Under the pieces are notes generated by a model. The model did no database searches and was not told the origin of the DNA. It saw only the letters and a program-made list of their open reading frames with translations. A stretch of 10,664 bases of DNA. It comes from an uncultured Prevotellaceae bacterium. Its GTDB lineage: Bacteria; Bacteroidota; Bacteroidia; Bacteroidales; Bacteroidaceae. Made by a program: the position numbers and the translations under genes. Position 1 is the stretch's first letter. Each line of letters begins with the position of its first letter. The DNA is taken from NCBI GenBank assembly GCA_946408305.1, contig CAMJRQ010000015.1, forward strand, positions 1-10,664, written 5' to 3'. Below are positions 4,720 to 10,664 of the stretch, one piece after another.

Positions 4720-7098
4720 TCAGAACCTTCTGCGGCGCACGCGGTTGTCGTCGCCGCTGTCATCGCCGATGGGCGAGACAATGATTTCCTCCTCGTCGTC
4801 GCTGCCGTAGAATCCTCCGCCGGGGCTGAGGATGATGTCGATGACGAGGCCCACGTCGGTGATGGAGACCTGTCCGTCGGCATTCACGTCGGCCACGAGG
4901 GGTTCGTAGCCCGCGGGCGTGGAGCCCAGGATGTGGTCTATCATCAGCCCCACGTCGGTGATGGAGGTGGCGCCGTCCAGGTTGGCATCGCCCACCTCGA
5001 GGGCCTGGGCAAAGAGTTTCCAGGGCGAGTGGGGGCGATAGACGGCTCTTGCGCCGACGGGCACCACGAGGGTGGCCCCCAGCGCAGCCTCGCCGAAGGT
5101 GTCGGTGGCCACCTGTGGCGGCGTGGTGCCCCGCATGATGAGGAGTTTCAGCCCTTCGGTCTGGGCAAAGGCCTCATGCCCCAGCTGCGTCACCGAGGCC
5201 GGGATGACTACGGTGGCCAGGCTCGTGCAGCCCTCGAAGGCCTGGTCGGCCAGGGCGGTGACGGCGAAGGTGAAGGCCGTGCCGTTGATTGTGCCGCTGA
5301 TTTGGGCGGGGATGTTCGCTGTGGCGATTGTCGGGTTGGCCACTCCGCACAGCTCGGCCTCGTTCGTGGCCACGGCGCATTTGTAGCGCAGCCCGTCTAT
5401 CGTCAGTTCGGCCACGAAGTCGTCGCCCGGCTCGATGGGGCTCCAGGCACCGTCCTTGTAGCGAAGCGCCAGCCAGCCCTTCGCGATGAGGGCGGAGAGC
5501 TGCGCGGTGGTGCAGACGTTTCCGTCGCCGTGGTCCTCGTCCACGAGATAGAGCGTGGCGCCTGCCTCGGTCTTCGCGGGCAGCGAGGCGATGAACTGGT
5601 CCATCTTCTCGCCCTCGAGGTGGTTCATCTGGCAGCGAACCTCCGCGAGCGCCCCGCAGCCGCTACATTCCAGGGTCTCGATGTTGTTGCCGCTCACGTT
5701 GAGCTCCGCCAGCTGCGGGTTGTTCGAGCAGTTGAGGATATTGAGCGACGTGCAGCCCTCGGTCTGGAGCGACGTCAGGGCGTTGTGGTCGCAGGAGAGG
5801 AACGTGAGCTGGCTGAGGCCGGCGACGTTGAGAAGGGCGAGGTTGTTGTAGTAGCACAGGAGGCGTTGGAGCGACGTGCATTCCGAGACGTCGAGCTCCT
5901 CGAGCAGTCCGCTCTTGCAGTCGAGCGCCTCCAGCGCCGCGCATCCCGCCACGTTGAGCCACTTGAGGGCGCGTGTGGGGTAGGTGGCGCCGCAGTTGAG
6001 TGTCTGCAGCGCGGGGCACATCGACACGTCGAGCGAGTCCACAAAGTTGTTCTCGCATTGCAGCTCGGTGAGCCGTGTGTTGTGCCTCACGTCGAGCTTC
6101 GCCAGTCGGTTGTTCCGCAGGTCGAGCTTCACGAGCCGCGTCTGTGTGGAGAGGTCGATGGACTGGAGCCCCGAGGCGTAACATTCGAAGCTGGTGAGCT
6201 TTGTTAGCGGCGCGAGGTCGATGGCCGCGAAGTTGTTGGCGCCGCAGTTCAGGCTGACGAGGCTCGTGAAGTGGCCGATGCCCGTCATGTCGGCGATGCC
6301 TTTCTGGAAGAGGTTCATCTCGGTGACCAGCGACAGCTCGTAGCGCGAGAGGAAGCCGTCGGCGTGGACGTCATACTGGGCCACGTGGGTGCGGAAGGCC
6401 TCGTCGGGGAAGTTTGTGGCGTCGATGGGCAGCCCCGTCTGCGTGGCGTGTACCCACCCGTCTGTGGTCAGATCGGGCACGGTCGGCGTGAGCCCCTCGG
6501 GATGGAGCGTTGCATCGCCCGTATGGAACGAGTTGAGCGCCTCCCAGGCCTTGCCGCCTCCGCCCTTCACGATGAGCGAGGTGGCTGCGTCGCTGAGCGT
6601 CACGTCGCCGAAGTATCGGTTCTTCATCGAGAGGCGCGGCGAGCCTTCGATGCCCGCTCCGGCGGTGCCTTCGCAGATGAGCTCCACGCCGCCCATGACG
6701 TTCAGTGTGACGGCCGACTGTGTGGCGAGCACCACGCCGCTCGTGCCTTTCACGTAGAGCGAGCCGCTGCCCGTGACGACTACCGACTGTCCCTGCACCA
6801 GCAGTCCCTTGGCCCCGGTGCTCTCCAGCACGCAGATGCCGCTCACGTTGAGGACCAGCGGCGCGGCCGTGGTGTTGGAGTATTCGAGAGCCGCCGCCTC
6901 GGTGCTTATCACTGTGTTGCGGAGCGTCAGCTGGGGGCACAGAACCGCTCCTATGGTCACCATGGATGTGCTGATGCCATAGTCGCTCAGCAGGGCGGGC
7001 GTGGCCGTCTGGCCGCCTATCTTCAGCGTGCCATCCGCCCACGAGGCTGCAGAGGTCATCAGTGAGACGGCGAATGCACATAAAAATTTCCTCATCAT
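4720..7098 (-). CDS. Exported leucine-rich-repeat protein with EF-hand-like loop and C-terminal dockerin repeats
   Basis: This 792-residue protein has a signal peptide (MMRKFLCAFAVSLMTSAASWA). Residues 23-215 are beta-rich and low in motifs (LTLRNTVIS, VVVTGSGSLYVKG), like a repetitive beta-helix. PIDATNFPDEAFRTHV (224-239) leads into an EF-hand-like loop, D243-V-H-A-D247-G to E254. Roughly ten leucine-rich repeats of the form L..LdvS.c..L..L.C..N follow (277-492). A BspA-like segment comes next (ALADQAFEGCTSLATVVIPASV, 615-636). The C-terminus has two dockerin type I calcium loops, GDANLDGATSITD at 703-715 and ADVNADGQVSITD at 737-749. Dockerins pair with cohesins in clostridial cellulosomes; in Bacteroidetes the partner is usually unclear and none is encoded here. 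The tail is odd: an acidic stretch (DDEEE, GDDSGDD) then NRVRRRRF. No T9SS-like domain is seen. It is likely a cell-surface or secreted binding protein heading a three-gene unit. Start Met1 versus Met2 is undecided. Confidence 0.85.
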   Translation of the reverse strand: MMRKFLCAFAVSLMTSAASWADGTLKIGGQTATPALLSDYGISTSMVTIGAVLCPQLTLRNTVISTEAAALEYSNTTAAPLVLNVSGICVLESTGAKGLLVQGQSVVVTGSGSLYVKGTSGVVLATQSAVTLNVMGGVELICEGTAGAGIEGSPRLSMKNRYFGDVTLSDAATSLIVKGGGGKAWEALNSFHTGDATLHPEGLTPTVPDLTTDGWVHATQTGLPIDATNFPDEAFRTHVAQYDVHADGFLSRYELSLVTEMNLFQKGIADMTGIGHFTSLVSLNCGANNFAAIDLAPLTKLTSFECYASGLQSIDLSTQTRLVKLDLRNNRLAKLDVRHNTRLTELQCENNFVDSLDVSMCPALQTLNCGATYPTRALKWLNVAGCAALEALDCKSGLLEELDVSECTSLQRLLCYYNNLALLNVAGLSQLTFLSCDHNALTSLQTEGCTSLNILNCSNNPQLAELNVSGNNIETLECSGCGALAEVRCQMNHLEGEKMDQFIASLPAKTEAGATLYLVDEDHGDGNVCTTAQLSALIAKGWLALRYKDGAWSPIEPGDDFVAELTIDGLRYKCAVATNEAELCGVANPTIATANIPAQISGTINGTAFTFAVTALADQAFEGCTSLATVVIPASVTQLGHEAFAQTEGLKLLIMRGTTPPQVATDTFGEAALGATLVVPVGARAVYRPHSPWKLFAQALEVGDANLDGATSITDVGLMIDHILGSTPAGYEPLVADVNADGQVSITDVGLVIDIILSPGGGFYGSDDEEEIIVSPIGDDSGDDNRVRRRRF

Positions 7099-7131
7099 AA
7101 CGTTTTATGGTTTAAAAGGTTGTTCACGTGG

Positions 7132-7163
7132 CAAAGGTAAGCAAAGTGATTGAAAAAGTCAAG
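7132..7163 (-). promoter_or_regulatory. Predicted promoter of the LRR-dockerin gene
   Basis: On the minus strand, TACCTTTG at 7132-7139 fits the Bacteroidetes -7 box. CTTG at 7160-7163, 20 nt further upstream, is an acceptable -33 element (consensus TTTG). Transcription would begin near 7125 and leave a leader of about 27 nt. This is the best-formed promoter in the window. Confidence 0.6.
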
Positions 7164-7217
7164 AAAAAGGAAAAGAAAAATCGCGCCTGGGCGTAGAAGA
7201 AACGGAAATGTTAAAAA

Positions 7218-7274
7218 CGCAACGTGTTCCTCGGGCCCGAGGAACACGTTGCGGGAGCCCGAGGAACACGTTGC
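7218..7274. repeat. 36-bp perfect palindrome plus a third half-copy between divergent genes
   Basis: Positions 7218-7253 form a perfect palindrome with 18-bp arms and a GGGCCC centre. Its half-unit CCCGAGGAACACGTTGC occurs at 7236-7252, inverted at 7219-7235, and again as an exact direct copy at 7258-7274 (22-nt period). On the minus strand the palindrome is followed by TTTTT (7217-7213), so it could end minus-strand transcripts before the LRR gene promoter. No minus-strand gene is seen between it and topA. It may otherwise be a REP-like element or a binding site for a dimeric regulator. Confidence 0.8.
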
Positions 7275-7414
7275 TCCGGGCGGAACGACGCGATGCCTCG
7301 TCGCCTCGCCTCACTTGCGGTGGCAAAGAGGAAGCCTACGGCTTCGGGCACGGCGCGGGAAAGTTTTTCGAAAAATTTCCTATTAAAATAAGGTATGGAT
7401 AGAATTTTTTGCAC
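7275..7414. other. Non-coding stretch upstream of the topA promoter, small hairpins only
   Basis: Together with the palindrome and the two promoters, this completes a 362-nt gene-free divergent region. I see no supported coding sequence or RNA gene. It holds a hairpin GAAGCC/GGCTTC (7331-7336 with 7340-7345, 3-nt loop), a weaker CGACG/CGTCG pair (7286-7290 with 7299-7303), and a near-palindrome at 7358-7380 (GGAAA and TTTTT arms around CG with one bulged G). The last is about 35 nt upstream of the topA -7 box and could affect topA transcription. Confidence 0.5.
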
Positions 7415-7422
7415 TACCTTTG
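7415..7422 (+). promoter_or_regulatory. Predicted -7 promoter box of the topA-aroK-speA operon
   Basis: TACCTTTG matches TAnnTTTG exactly. Transcription would begin near 7429, leaving a leader of about 32 nt before the topA ATG with a purine-rich GAGAAAAAGAGAGAGAC sequence. No good -33 TTTG is visible at 19-21 nt. No further promoter box of this type is obvious before aroK or speA, so this may serve all three genes. Confidence 0.55.
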
Positions 7423-7460
7423 CGGCCACAATCACACATCGCTGAGAAAAAGAGAGAGAC

Positions 7461-9818
7461 ATGAAAGAGAATCTTGTAATCGTAGAGAGCCCCGCCAAAG
7501 CCAAGACCATCGAGAAATTCCTGGGCAGCGACTACCGCGTGCTCTCGAGCTACGGACATATCCGCGACCTGAAGAAGAAATCGTTCTCCATCGACCTGGA
7601 GACGCTCACCCCCCAATACGAGGTGCCGGCCGACAAGCAGCGCGTGGTGGCCCAGCTGCAGAAGGCAGTGGGCGAGGCCCGCACCGTGTGGCTGGCATCC
7701 GATGAAGACCGCGAGGGAGAGGCCATCAGCTGGCACCTGACCGAGGTGCTCCATCTGCCGGCCCAGACCACGCGCCGCATCGTCTTCCACGAAATCACCA
7801 AGCCGGCCATCCTGGACGCCATCGAGCATCCGCGCCACATCGACCTCAACCTGGTCAACGCCCAGCAGGCCCGCCGTGTGCTCGACCGCATCGTGGGCTT
7901 CAAGCTGAGCCCCGTCCTGTGGCGCAAGGTGAAACCCGCGCTGAGCGCCGGGCGCGTGCAGAGCGTGGCCGTGCGTCTCATAGTGGAACGCGAGCGCGAG
8001 ATACAGCAGTTCCAGAACGAGAGCAGCTTCCGCCTGACCGCCACCTTCCTGACACCCACGGGTGCCGAGGTGAAGGCCGAACTGAACCGCCGCTTCGCCG
8101 ACCGCGAGGAGGCCGAGCGCTTCCTCGAGCACTGCGCCAAGGCCCAGTTCACCGTCGAGGACATCCAGACGAAGCCCCAGCGCCGCGTGCCTGCGCCCCC
8201 CTTCACCACCAGCACCCTCCAGCAGGAGGCCGCACACAAGCTGGGCTTCACCGTGGCGCAGACGATGATGGTGGCGCAGCGGCTCTACGAGAGCGGACGC
8301 ATCACCTACATGCGAACCGACAGCGTCAACCTCAGCTCGCTCTGCCTCGCGGCCTGCAAGAAGGTCATCACCGAGCAGATGGGAGCCCGATACGTGAAGA
8401 CGCGCCGCTACCAGACCCACTCGAAAGGAGCGCAGGAGGCCCACGAGGCCATTCGCCCCACCTATATGGACCAGCCCCAAATCGAGGGCACACAGCAGGA
8501 GCGACGCCTCTACGAGCTCATCTGGAAGCGCGCTCTGGCCAGCCAGATGGCCGACGCCGAGACCGAGAAGACACAGGCCACCATTCGCATCAGCGGCTCG
8601 GAGGACTACTTCGTGGCCACGGGCGAGGTGGTGAAGTTCGACGGCTTCCTGAACATCTACCGCGAGACGCAGGACGAGGACAATGGCGACAACGGACAGC
8701 GGACGACAGACAACGGACAGCTGCCCGAACTCAGCGCCGGCACCGAGCTCACACGCTCGGCCATGAAGGCCACACAGCGCTATGCCCAGCGCCCGCTCCG
8801 ATACAACGAGGCCAGCCTCGTCAAGAAACTGGAGGAACTGGGCATCGGGCGCCCCAGCACCTACGCCACCACCATCACCACCATCCAGCAGCGCGAATAC
8901 GTGGCCAAGGGCGACAAGGCCGGCGAGGAACACGAGTGCCTGACGCTCACCCTCAGCGGCAACAAGATAAAGGCCACGCAAAGCAAGACCACCGTGGGAG
9001 CCGAGCGAGGCAAGCTCCTGCCCACCGACACGGGCATCGTCGTCAACGACTACCTCCAGGACAACTTCCCCGAAATCATGGACTACAACTTCACCGCGCA
9101 GGTGGAGAAGGAATTCGACGACATTGCCGAGGGCAAGGCCGAATGGACCGGCATGATACGCCACTTCTACGACGAATTCGAGCCCATGGTGGAGAAATCG
9201 CTCAACACCCACACGGAGCACAAGGTGGGCGAGCGCATGCTCGGCACCGACCCCAAGAGCGGCGAGCCCGTCAGCGTGAAGATAGGTCGCTTCGGGCCCG
9301 TGGCTCAGATAGGCAGCAGCGAATCGGCCGCGAAACCTCGCTTTGCCCAGCTGAAGAAAGGACAGACGCTGGACAGCATCACACTCGACGAAGCCCTCGA
9401 ACTCTTCCGCCTGCCCCGCACGCTGGGCGAGCTCGGCGGACAGCCCGTCACCGTCGGAGCCGGACGCTTCGGCCCCTACGTGGCCAGCAACGGCATGTTC
9501 GTCTCCATTCCCAAGACGCAAGACCCGCTGGCCATCTCGTTCGACGAGGCCGTGGCAATGCTCCGCCAGAAACAGCAGGAGGAGCAGCAGCGCCACCTGA
9601 AGACCTTTGCCGAGGATCCCGCCGTAGAGGTGCTCAACGGCCGCTTCGGGCCCTACATAGCCTTCGAAGGCAAGAACTACCGCCTGCCCAAGAGCCTGCA
9701 CGAAAAGGCCGCAGAGCTCTCGCTCGAGGAATGTCGGCAGATCATTCACGACCAGCAGGAGAAAGACCCCACGGGCAAGGGCACCGGCCGCCGCCGATAC
9801 TACGCCCGTAAGAAATAG
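7461..9818 (+). CDS. topA: DNA topoisomerase I (type IA)
   Basis: This 785-residue enzyme relaxes negative supercoils by cutting and resealing one strand through a 5'-phosphotyrosine. The Toprim domain is at the N-terminus (LVIVESPAKAKTIEKFLG, catalytic E9). The acidic triad is in ASDEDREGE (D81, D83, E85). SAGRVQSVAVRL (162-173) and SGRITYMRTDS (278-288) carry core residues, with active-site Tyr283. ASLVKKLEELGIGRPSTYATT (451-471) is the conserved return into the core. The C-terminus has no zinc-finger cysteines but at least three GRFGP-type repeats (609-613, 668-672, 727-731), the common non-zinc DNA-binding tail, and ends in a basic stretch (GRRRYYARKK). The linker at about residues 404-422 contains GDNGQRTTDNGQ, coded by a heptamer array similar to the intergenic array just downstream. 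It lies first in a plus-strand operon with aroK 30 nt after its stop. Confidence 0.97.
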   Translation: MKENLVIVESPAKAKTIEKFLGSDYRVLSSYGHIRDLKKKSFSIDLETLTPQYEVPADKQRVVAQLQKAVGEARTVWLASDEDREGEAISWHLTEVLHLPAQTTRRIVFHEITKPAILDAIEHPRHIDLNLVNAQQARRVLDRIVGFKLSPVLWRKVKPALSAGRVQSVAVRLIVEREREIQQFQNESSFRLTATFLTPTGAEVKAELNRRFADREEAERFLEHCAKAQFTVEDIQTKPQRRVPAPPFTTSTLQQEAAHKLGFTVAQTMMVAQRLYESGRITYMRTDSVNLSSLCLAACKKVITEQMGARYVKTRRYQTHSKGAQEAHEAIRPTYMDQPQIEGTQQERRLYELIWKRALASQMADAETEKTQATIRISGSEDYFVATGEVVKFDGFLNIYRETQDEDNGDNGQRTTDNGQLPELSAGTELTRSAMKATQRYAQRPLRYNEASLVKKLEELGIGRPSTYATTITTIQQREYVAKGDKAGEEHECLTLTLSGNKIKATQSKTTVGAERGKLLPTDTGIVVNDYLQDNFPEIMDYNFTAQVEKEFDDIAEGKAEWTGMIRHFYDEFEPMVEKSLNTHTEHKVGERMLGTDPKSGEPVSVKIGRFGPVAQIGSSESAAKPRFAQLKKGQTLDSITLDEALELFRLPRTLGELGGQPVTVGAGRFGPYVASNGMFVSIPKTQDPLAISFDEAVAMLRQKQQEEQQRHLKTFAEDPAVEVLNGRFGPYIAFEGKNYRLPKSLHEKAAELSLEECRQIIHDQQEKDPTGKGTGRRRYYARKK
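8679..8722 (+). repeat. Heptamer tandem array embedded in frame in topA
   Basis: After GACAATGGC, five successive 7-nt units follow the pattern GACAACG: GACAACG (8688), GACAGCG (8695), GACGACA (8702), GACAACG (8709) and GACAGCT (8716). The 12-mer GACAACGGACAG recurs at 8688-8699 and 8709-8720, exactly 21 nt apart, so the frame is kept and a short peptide repeat (DNGQRTTDNGQ) results. The same GACAACGGACA occurs in the aroK leader array at 9834-9844. Confidence 0.75.
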
Positions 9819-9819
9819 C

Positions 9820-9847
9820 GACAACTGACAACTGACAACGGACAACC
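9820..9847 (+). repeat. Tandem heptamer array in the topA-aroK gap (aroK leader)
   Basis: Four head-to-tail 7-nt units, GACAACT, GACAACT, GACAACG and GACAACC, fill the space between the topA stop (9818) and the aroK ATG (9849) almost completely. No Shine-Dalgarno site remains, so aroK initiation must rely on the array sequence, coupling to topA, or A-rich leader features. Confidence 0.8.
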
Positions 9848-9848
9848 G

Positions 9849-10376
9849 ATGACACGCATCATCCTGGTGGGCTACATGGGCTCGGGCAAGACCACCGTGG
9901 GCCGGCAGCTGGCCATGGCGCTCGGCCTCTCGTTCTACGACCTCGACTGGTACATCGAGATGCGCTACCGCCGCTCGGTGGCACAAATCTTCCGCGAGAG
10001 CGGCGAAGAGGGCTTCCGCCAGCTGGAACGCAACATGCTCCACGAAGTGGCCGAGTTCGAGAACATCGTGCTCTCGTGCGGCGGAGGCACGCCCTGCTTC
10101 TTCGACAACATGTCCTACATGAACTCGCTCGCAGAGACCGTCTATCTGAAGGCACGCCCCGACGTGCTGGCCGCACACCTCAGGATGGGAAAGGTGGTCC
10201 GCCCCCTCATACAGGGCAAGAACGAAGAGGAACTGCTCGCCTACATCGAGGATTCACTCCGCGAGCGCGAGCCCTTCTACGCACAAGCCCGGCACACGCT
10301 CGACGTGAGCCTGCTCGACAACTACGACAAGGTGCAGACCAGCGTCCGCCTGCTGCGCGCGCTGCTGGGGGTCTGA
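9849..10376 (+). CDS. aroK: Shikimate kinase
   Basis: This 175-residue cytoplasmic enzyme phosphorylates shikimate at O3 with ATP, the fifth step of the shikimate pathway to chorismate. Walker A is GYMGSGKTT (residues 8-16). The shikimate-binding acidic site is DLDWYIE (D33 corresponds to the conserved Asp34). FRESGEEGFRQLE (48-60) carries the binding arginine, R57. The glycine motif CGGGTPC is at 77-83. The lid contains R118 (KVVRPL), and a late arginine is at 140 (RERE). CGGGTPCFFDN is the form I associate with Bacteroidales enzymes. Length is normal for the family and all key residues are present. It starts 30 nt after topA and is followed by speA after 64 nt, all on one strand, so it is probably expressed from the topA promoter. 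Confidence 0.96.
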   Translation: MTRIILVGYMGSGKTTVGRQLAMALGLSFYDLDWYIEMRYRRSVAQIFRESGEEGFRQLERNMLHEVAEFENIVLSCGGGTPCFFDNMSYMNSLAETVYLKARPDVLAAHLRMGKVVRPLIQGKNEEELLAYIEDSLREREPFYAQARHTLDVSLLDNYDKVQTSVRLLRALLGV

Positions 10377-10377
10377 G

Positions 10378-10404
10378 CCCCCCCTCTGCCCCCCTCAAGG
10401 GGGG
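10378..10404 (+). repeat. GC-rich inverted-repeat element after aroK
   Basis: One base after the aroK stop comes a run of seven C, then TCTG, then a perfect stem: CCCCCC (10389-10394), loop TCAA, GGGGGG (10399-10404). An AAA follows, not a T run. Position, orientation to the upstream gene and layout match the element after the NfeD-like gene at 543-574, so they look like members of one family. Confidence 0.65.
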
Positions 10405-10409
10405 AAATG

Positions 10410-10430
10410 AAATTGTAAATTGTAAATTGC
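10410..10430 (+). repeat. Tandem heptamer array in the speA leader
   Basis: Three 7-nt units, AAATTGT, AAATTGT and AAATTGC, are followed by TAAATAGTAC and the speA ATG at 10441. This is the third start-proximal short tandem array in the window, with a unit sequence different from those before aroK and flotillin. Confidence 0.7.
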
Positions 10431-10440
10431 TAAATAGTAC

Positions 10441-10664
10441 ATGAGAAAGTGGCGCATCGAAGACTCCGAGGAGCTCTATAACATCCGAGGCTGGGGAGTC
10501 AACTACTTTGGCATCAACGAGAAAGGTCACGTCTATGTGACCCCGAAGAAGAACAGCGTGCAGGTCGACCTCAAGGAGGTTGTCGACCATCTGGCCTCGC
10601 GCCATGTCACAGCCCCCGTGCTGCTGCGCTTCCCCGACATCCTGGACAACCGCATCGAGAAGAC
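10441..10664 (+). CDS. speA: Biosynthetic arginine decarboxylase, N-terminal 74 residues (3' end outside window)
   Basis: The frame opens with MRKWRIEDSEELYNIRGWG, then NYFGINEKGHVYVTPK and a VDLKEVVDHL helix, and reaches LLRFPDILDNRIEK before leaving the window. This N-terminus is characteristic of biosynthetic arginine decarboxylase, a pyridoxal-phosphate enzyme of the alanine-racemase-like fold. It converts arginine to agmatine for polyamine synthesis. The RFPDIL segment is the first strand of the barrel; the PLP lysine and substrate residues are beyond the edge. The order topA-aroK-speA is, from memory, common in Bacteroidales. No new promoter box is evident in the 64-nt gap, which holds a GC hairpin and a tandem array, so co-transcription with aroK is likely unless that hairpin terminates. 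Confidence 0.92.
   Translation, partial: MRKWRIEDSEELYNIRGWGVNYFGINEKGHVYVTPKKNSVQVDLKEVVDHLASRHVTAPVLLRFPDILDNRIEK

Noticed and set aside
4612..6207. A 531-codon plus-strand open frame across the LRR gene
   Set aside because: It mirrors the leucine-rich repeats (periodic H/V/E/R) and begins in the hairpin region between two minus-strand genes; no independent support.
7236..7274. A CRISPR-like array from the repeated 17-nt unit
   Set aside because: There are only three copies, one inverted, separated by 0 and 5 nt; there are no spacers of typical length and no cas genes.
8866..8885. CACCACCATCACCACCATCC as a simple repeat of interest
   Set aside because: It encodes the conserved TopA segment TYATTITTIQ in frame, and the run reflects ACC/ATC codons, not a separate element.
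7383..10178. A 931-codon open frame on the minus strand opposite topA and aroK
   Set aside because: It is antisense to two unmistakable enzymes with intact motifs. Its predicted sequence is rich in V/L/A/H with no domain, as expected from GC-rich third positions on the other strand.
10378..10408. Intrinsic terminator after aroK
   Set aside because: The GC stem is followed by AAATGAAATT rather than a T run, and speA follows at once on the same strand; kept as a repeat element instead.

Overview
The window looks like a GC-rich chromosome segment from the Bacteroidales, probably Prevotella-like. The evidence is the topA-aroK-speA gene order, the SpeA and shikimate kinase sequences, promoter boxes of the Bacteroidetes TAnnTTTG type, and secreted proteins carrying type I dockerin repeats, a GxGYxYP hydrolase domain and a type IX secretion-like C-terminal domain. 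These are family-level judgements from reading the sequence; no species is claimed. The whole window is densely coded, and GC-rich codons create several long antisense open frames that are not genes.

Layout. Positions 1-1177 (minus) hold a two-gene membrane operon: an NfeD-like protein, then the start of a flotillin/SPFH protein that runs off the left edge. A divergent promoter region (about 1178-1313) separates it from a zinc-ribbon Nudix hydrolase (1314-1868, plus). The Nudix gene ends tail to tail, with a 7-nt overlap, against a minus-strand cluster of three exported proteins (7098 down to 1862). In transcription order these are a leucine-rich-repeat protein with a dockerin pair, a small protein with a T9SS-like C-terminal domain, and a GxGYxYP/F5-8C (discoidin) protein. 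A 362-nt divergent intergenic region with a strong palindrome follows. From 7461 the plus strand carries topA, aroK and the first 74 codons of speA, a housekeeping operon for DNA supercoiling, aromatic amino acid synthesis and polyamine synthesis.

How the parts relate. NfeD and flotillin proteins are known membrane partners, so those two genes probably act together in membrane microdomain organisation. The three exported proteins are co-directional with gaps of 107 and 30 nt. Two of them share a short motif just after the signal peptide, so they plausibly form one surface or glycan-related unit, but the substrate is unknown.

The most unusual content is non-coding repeat structure: (1) a 36-bp perfect palindrome plus a third half-copy between the divergent LRR and topA genes; (2) a 12-bp perfect hairpin with a nine-G loop between the LRR gene and its downstream neighbour; (3) short tandem arrays with 7- or 8-nt units placed immediately before the start codons of flotillin, aroK and speA, two of them paired with a GC-rich hairpin right after the previous stop codon; and (4) a copy of the aroK-leader heptamer array embedded in frame inside topA.
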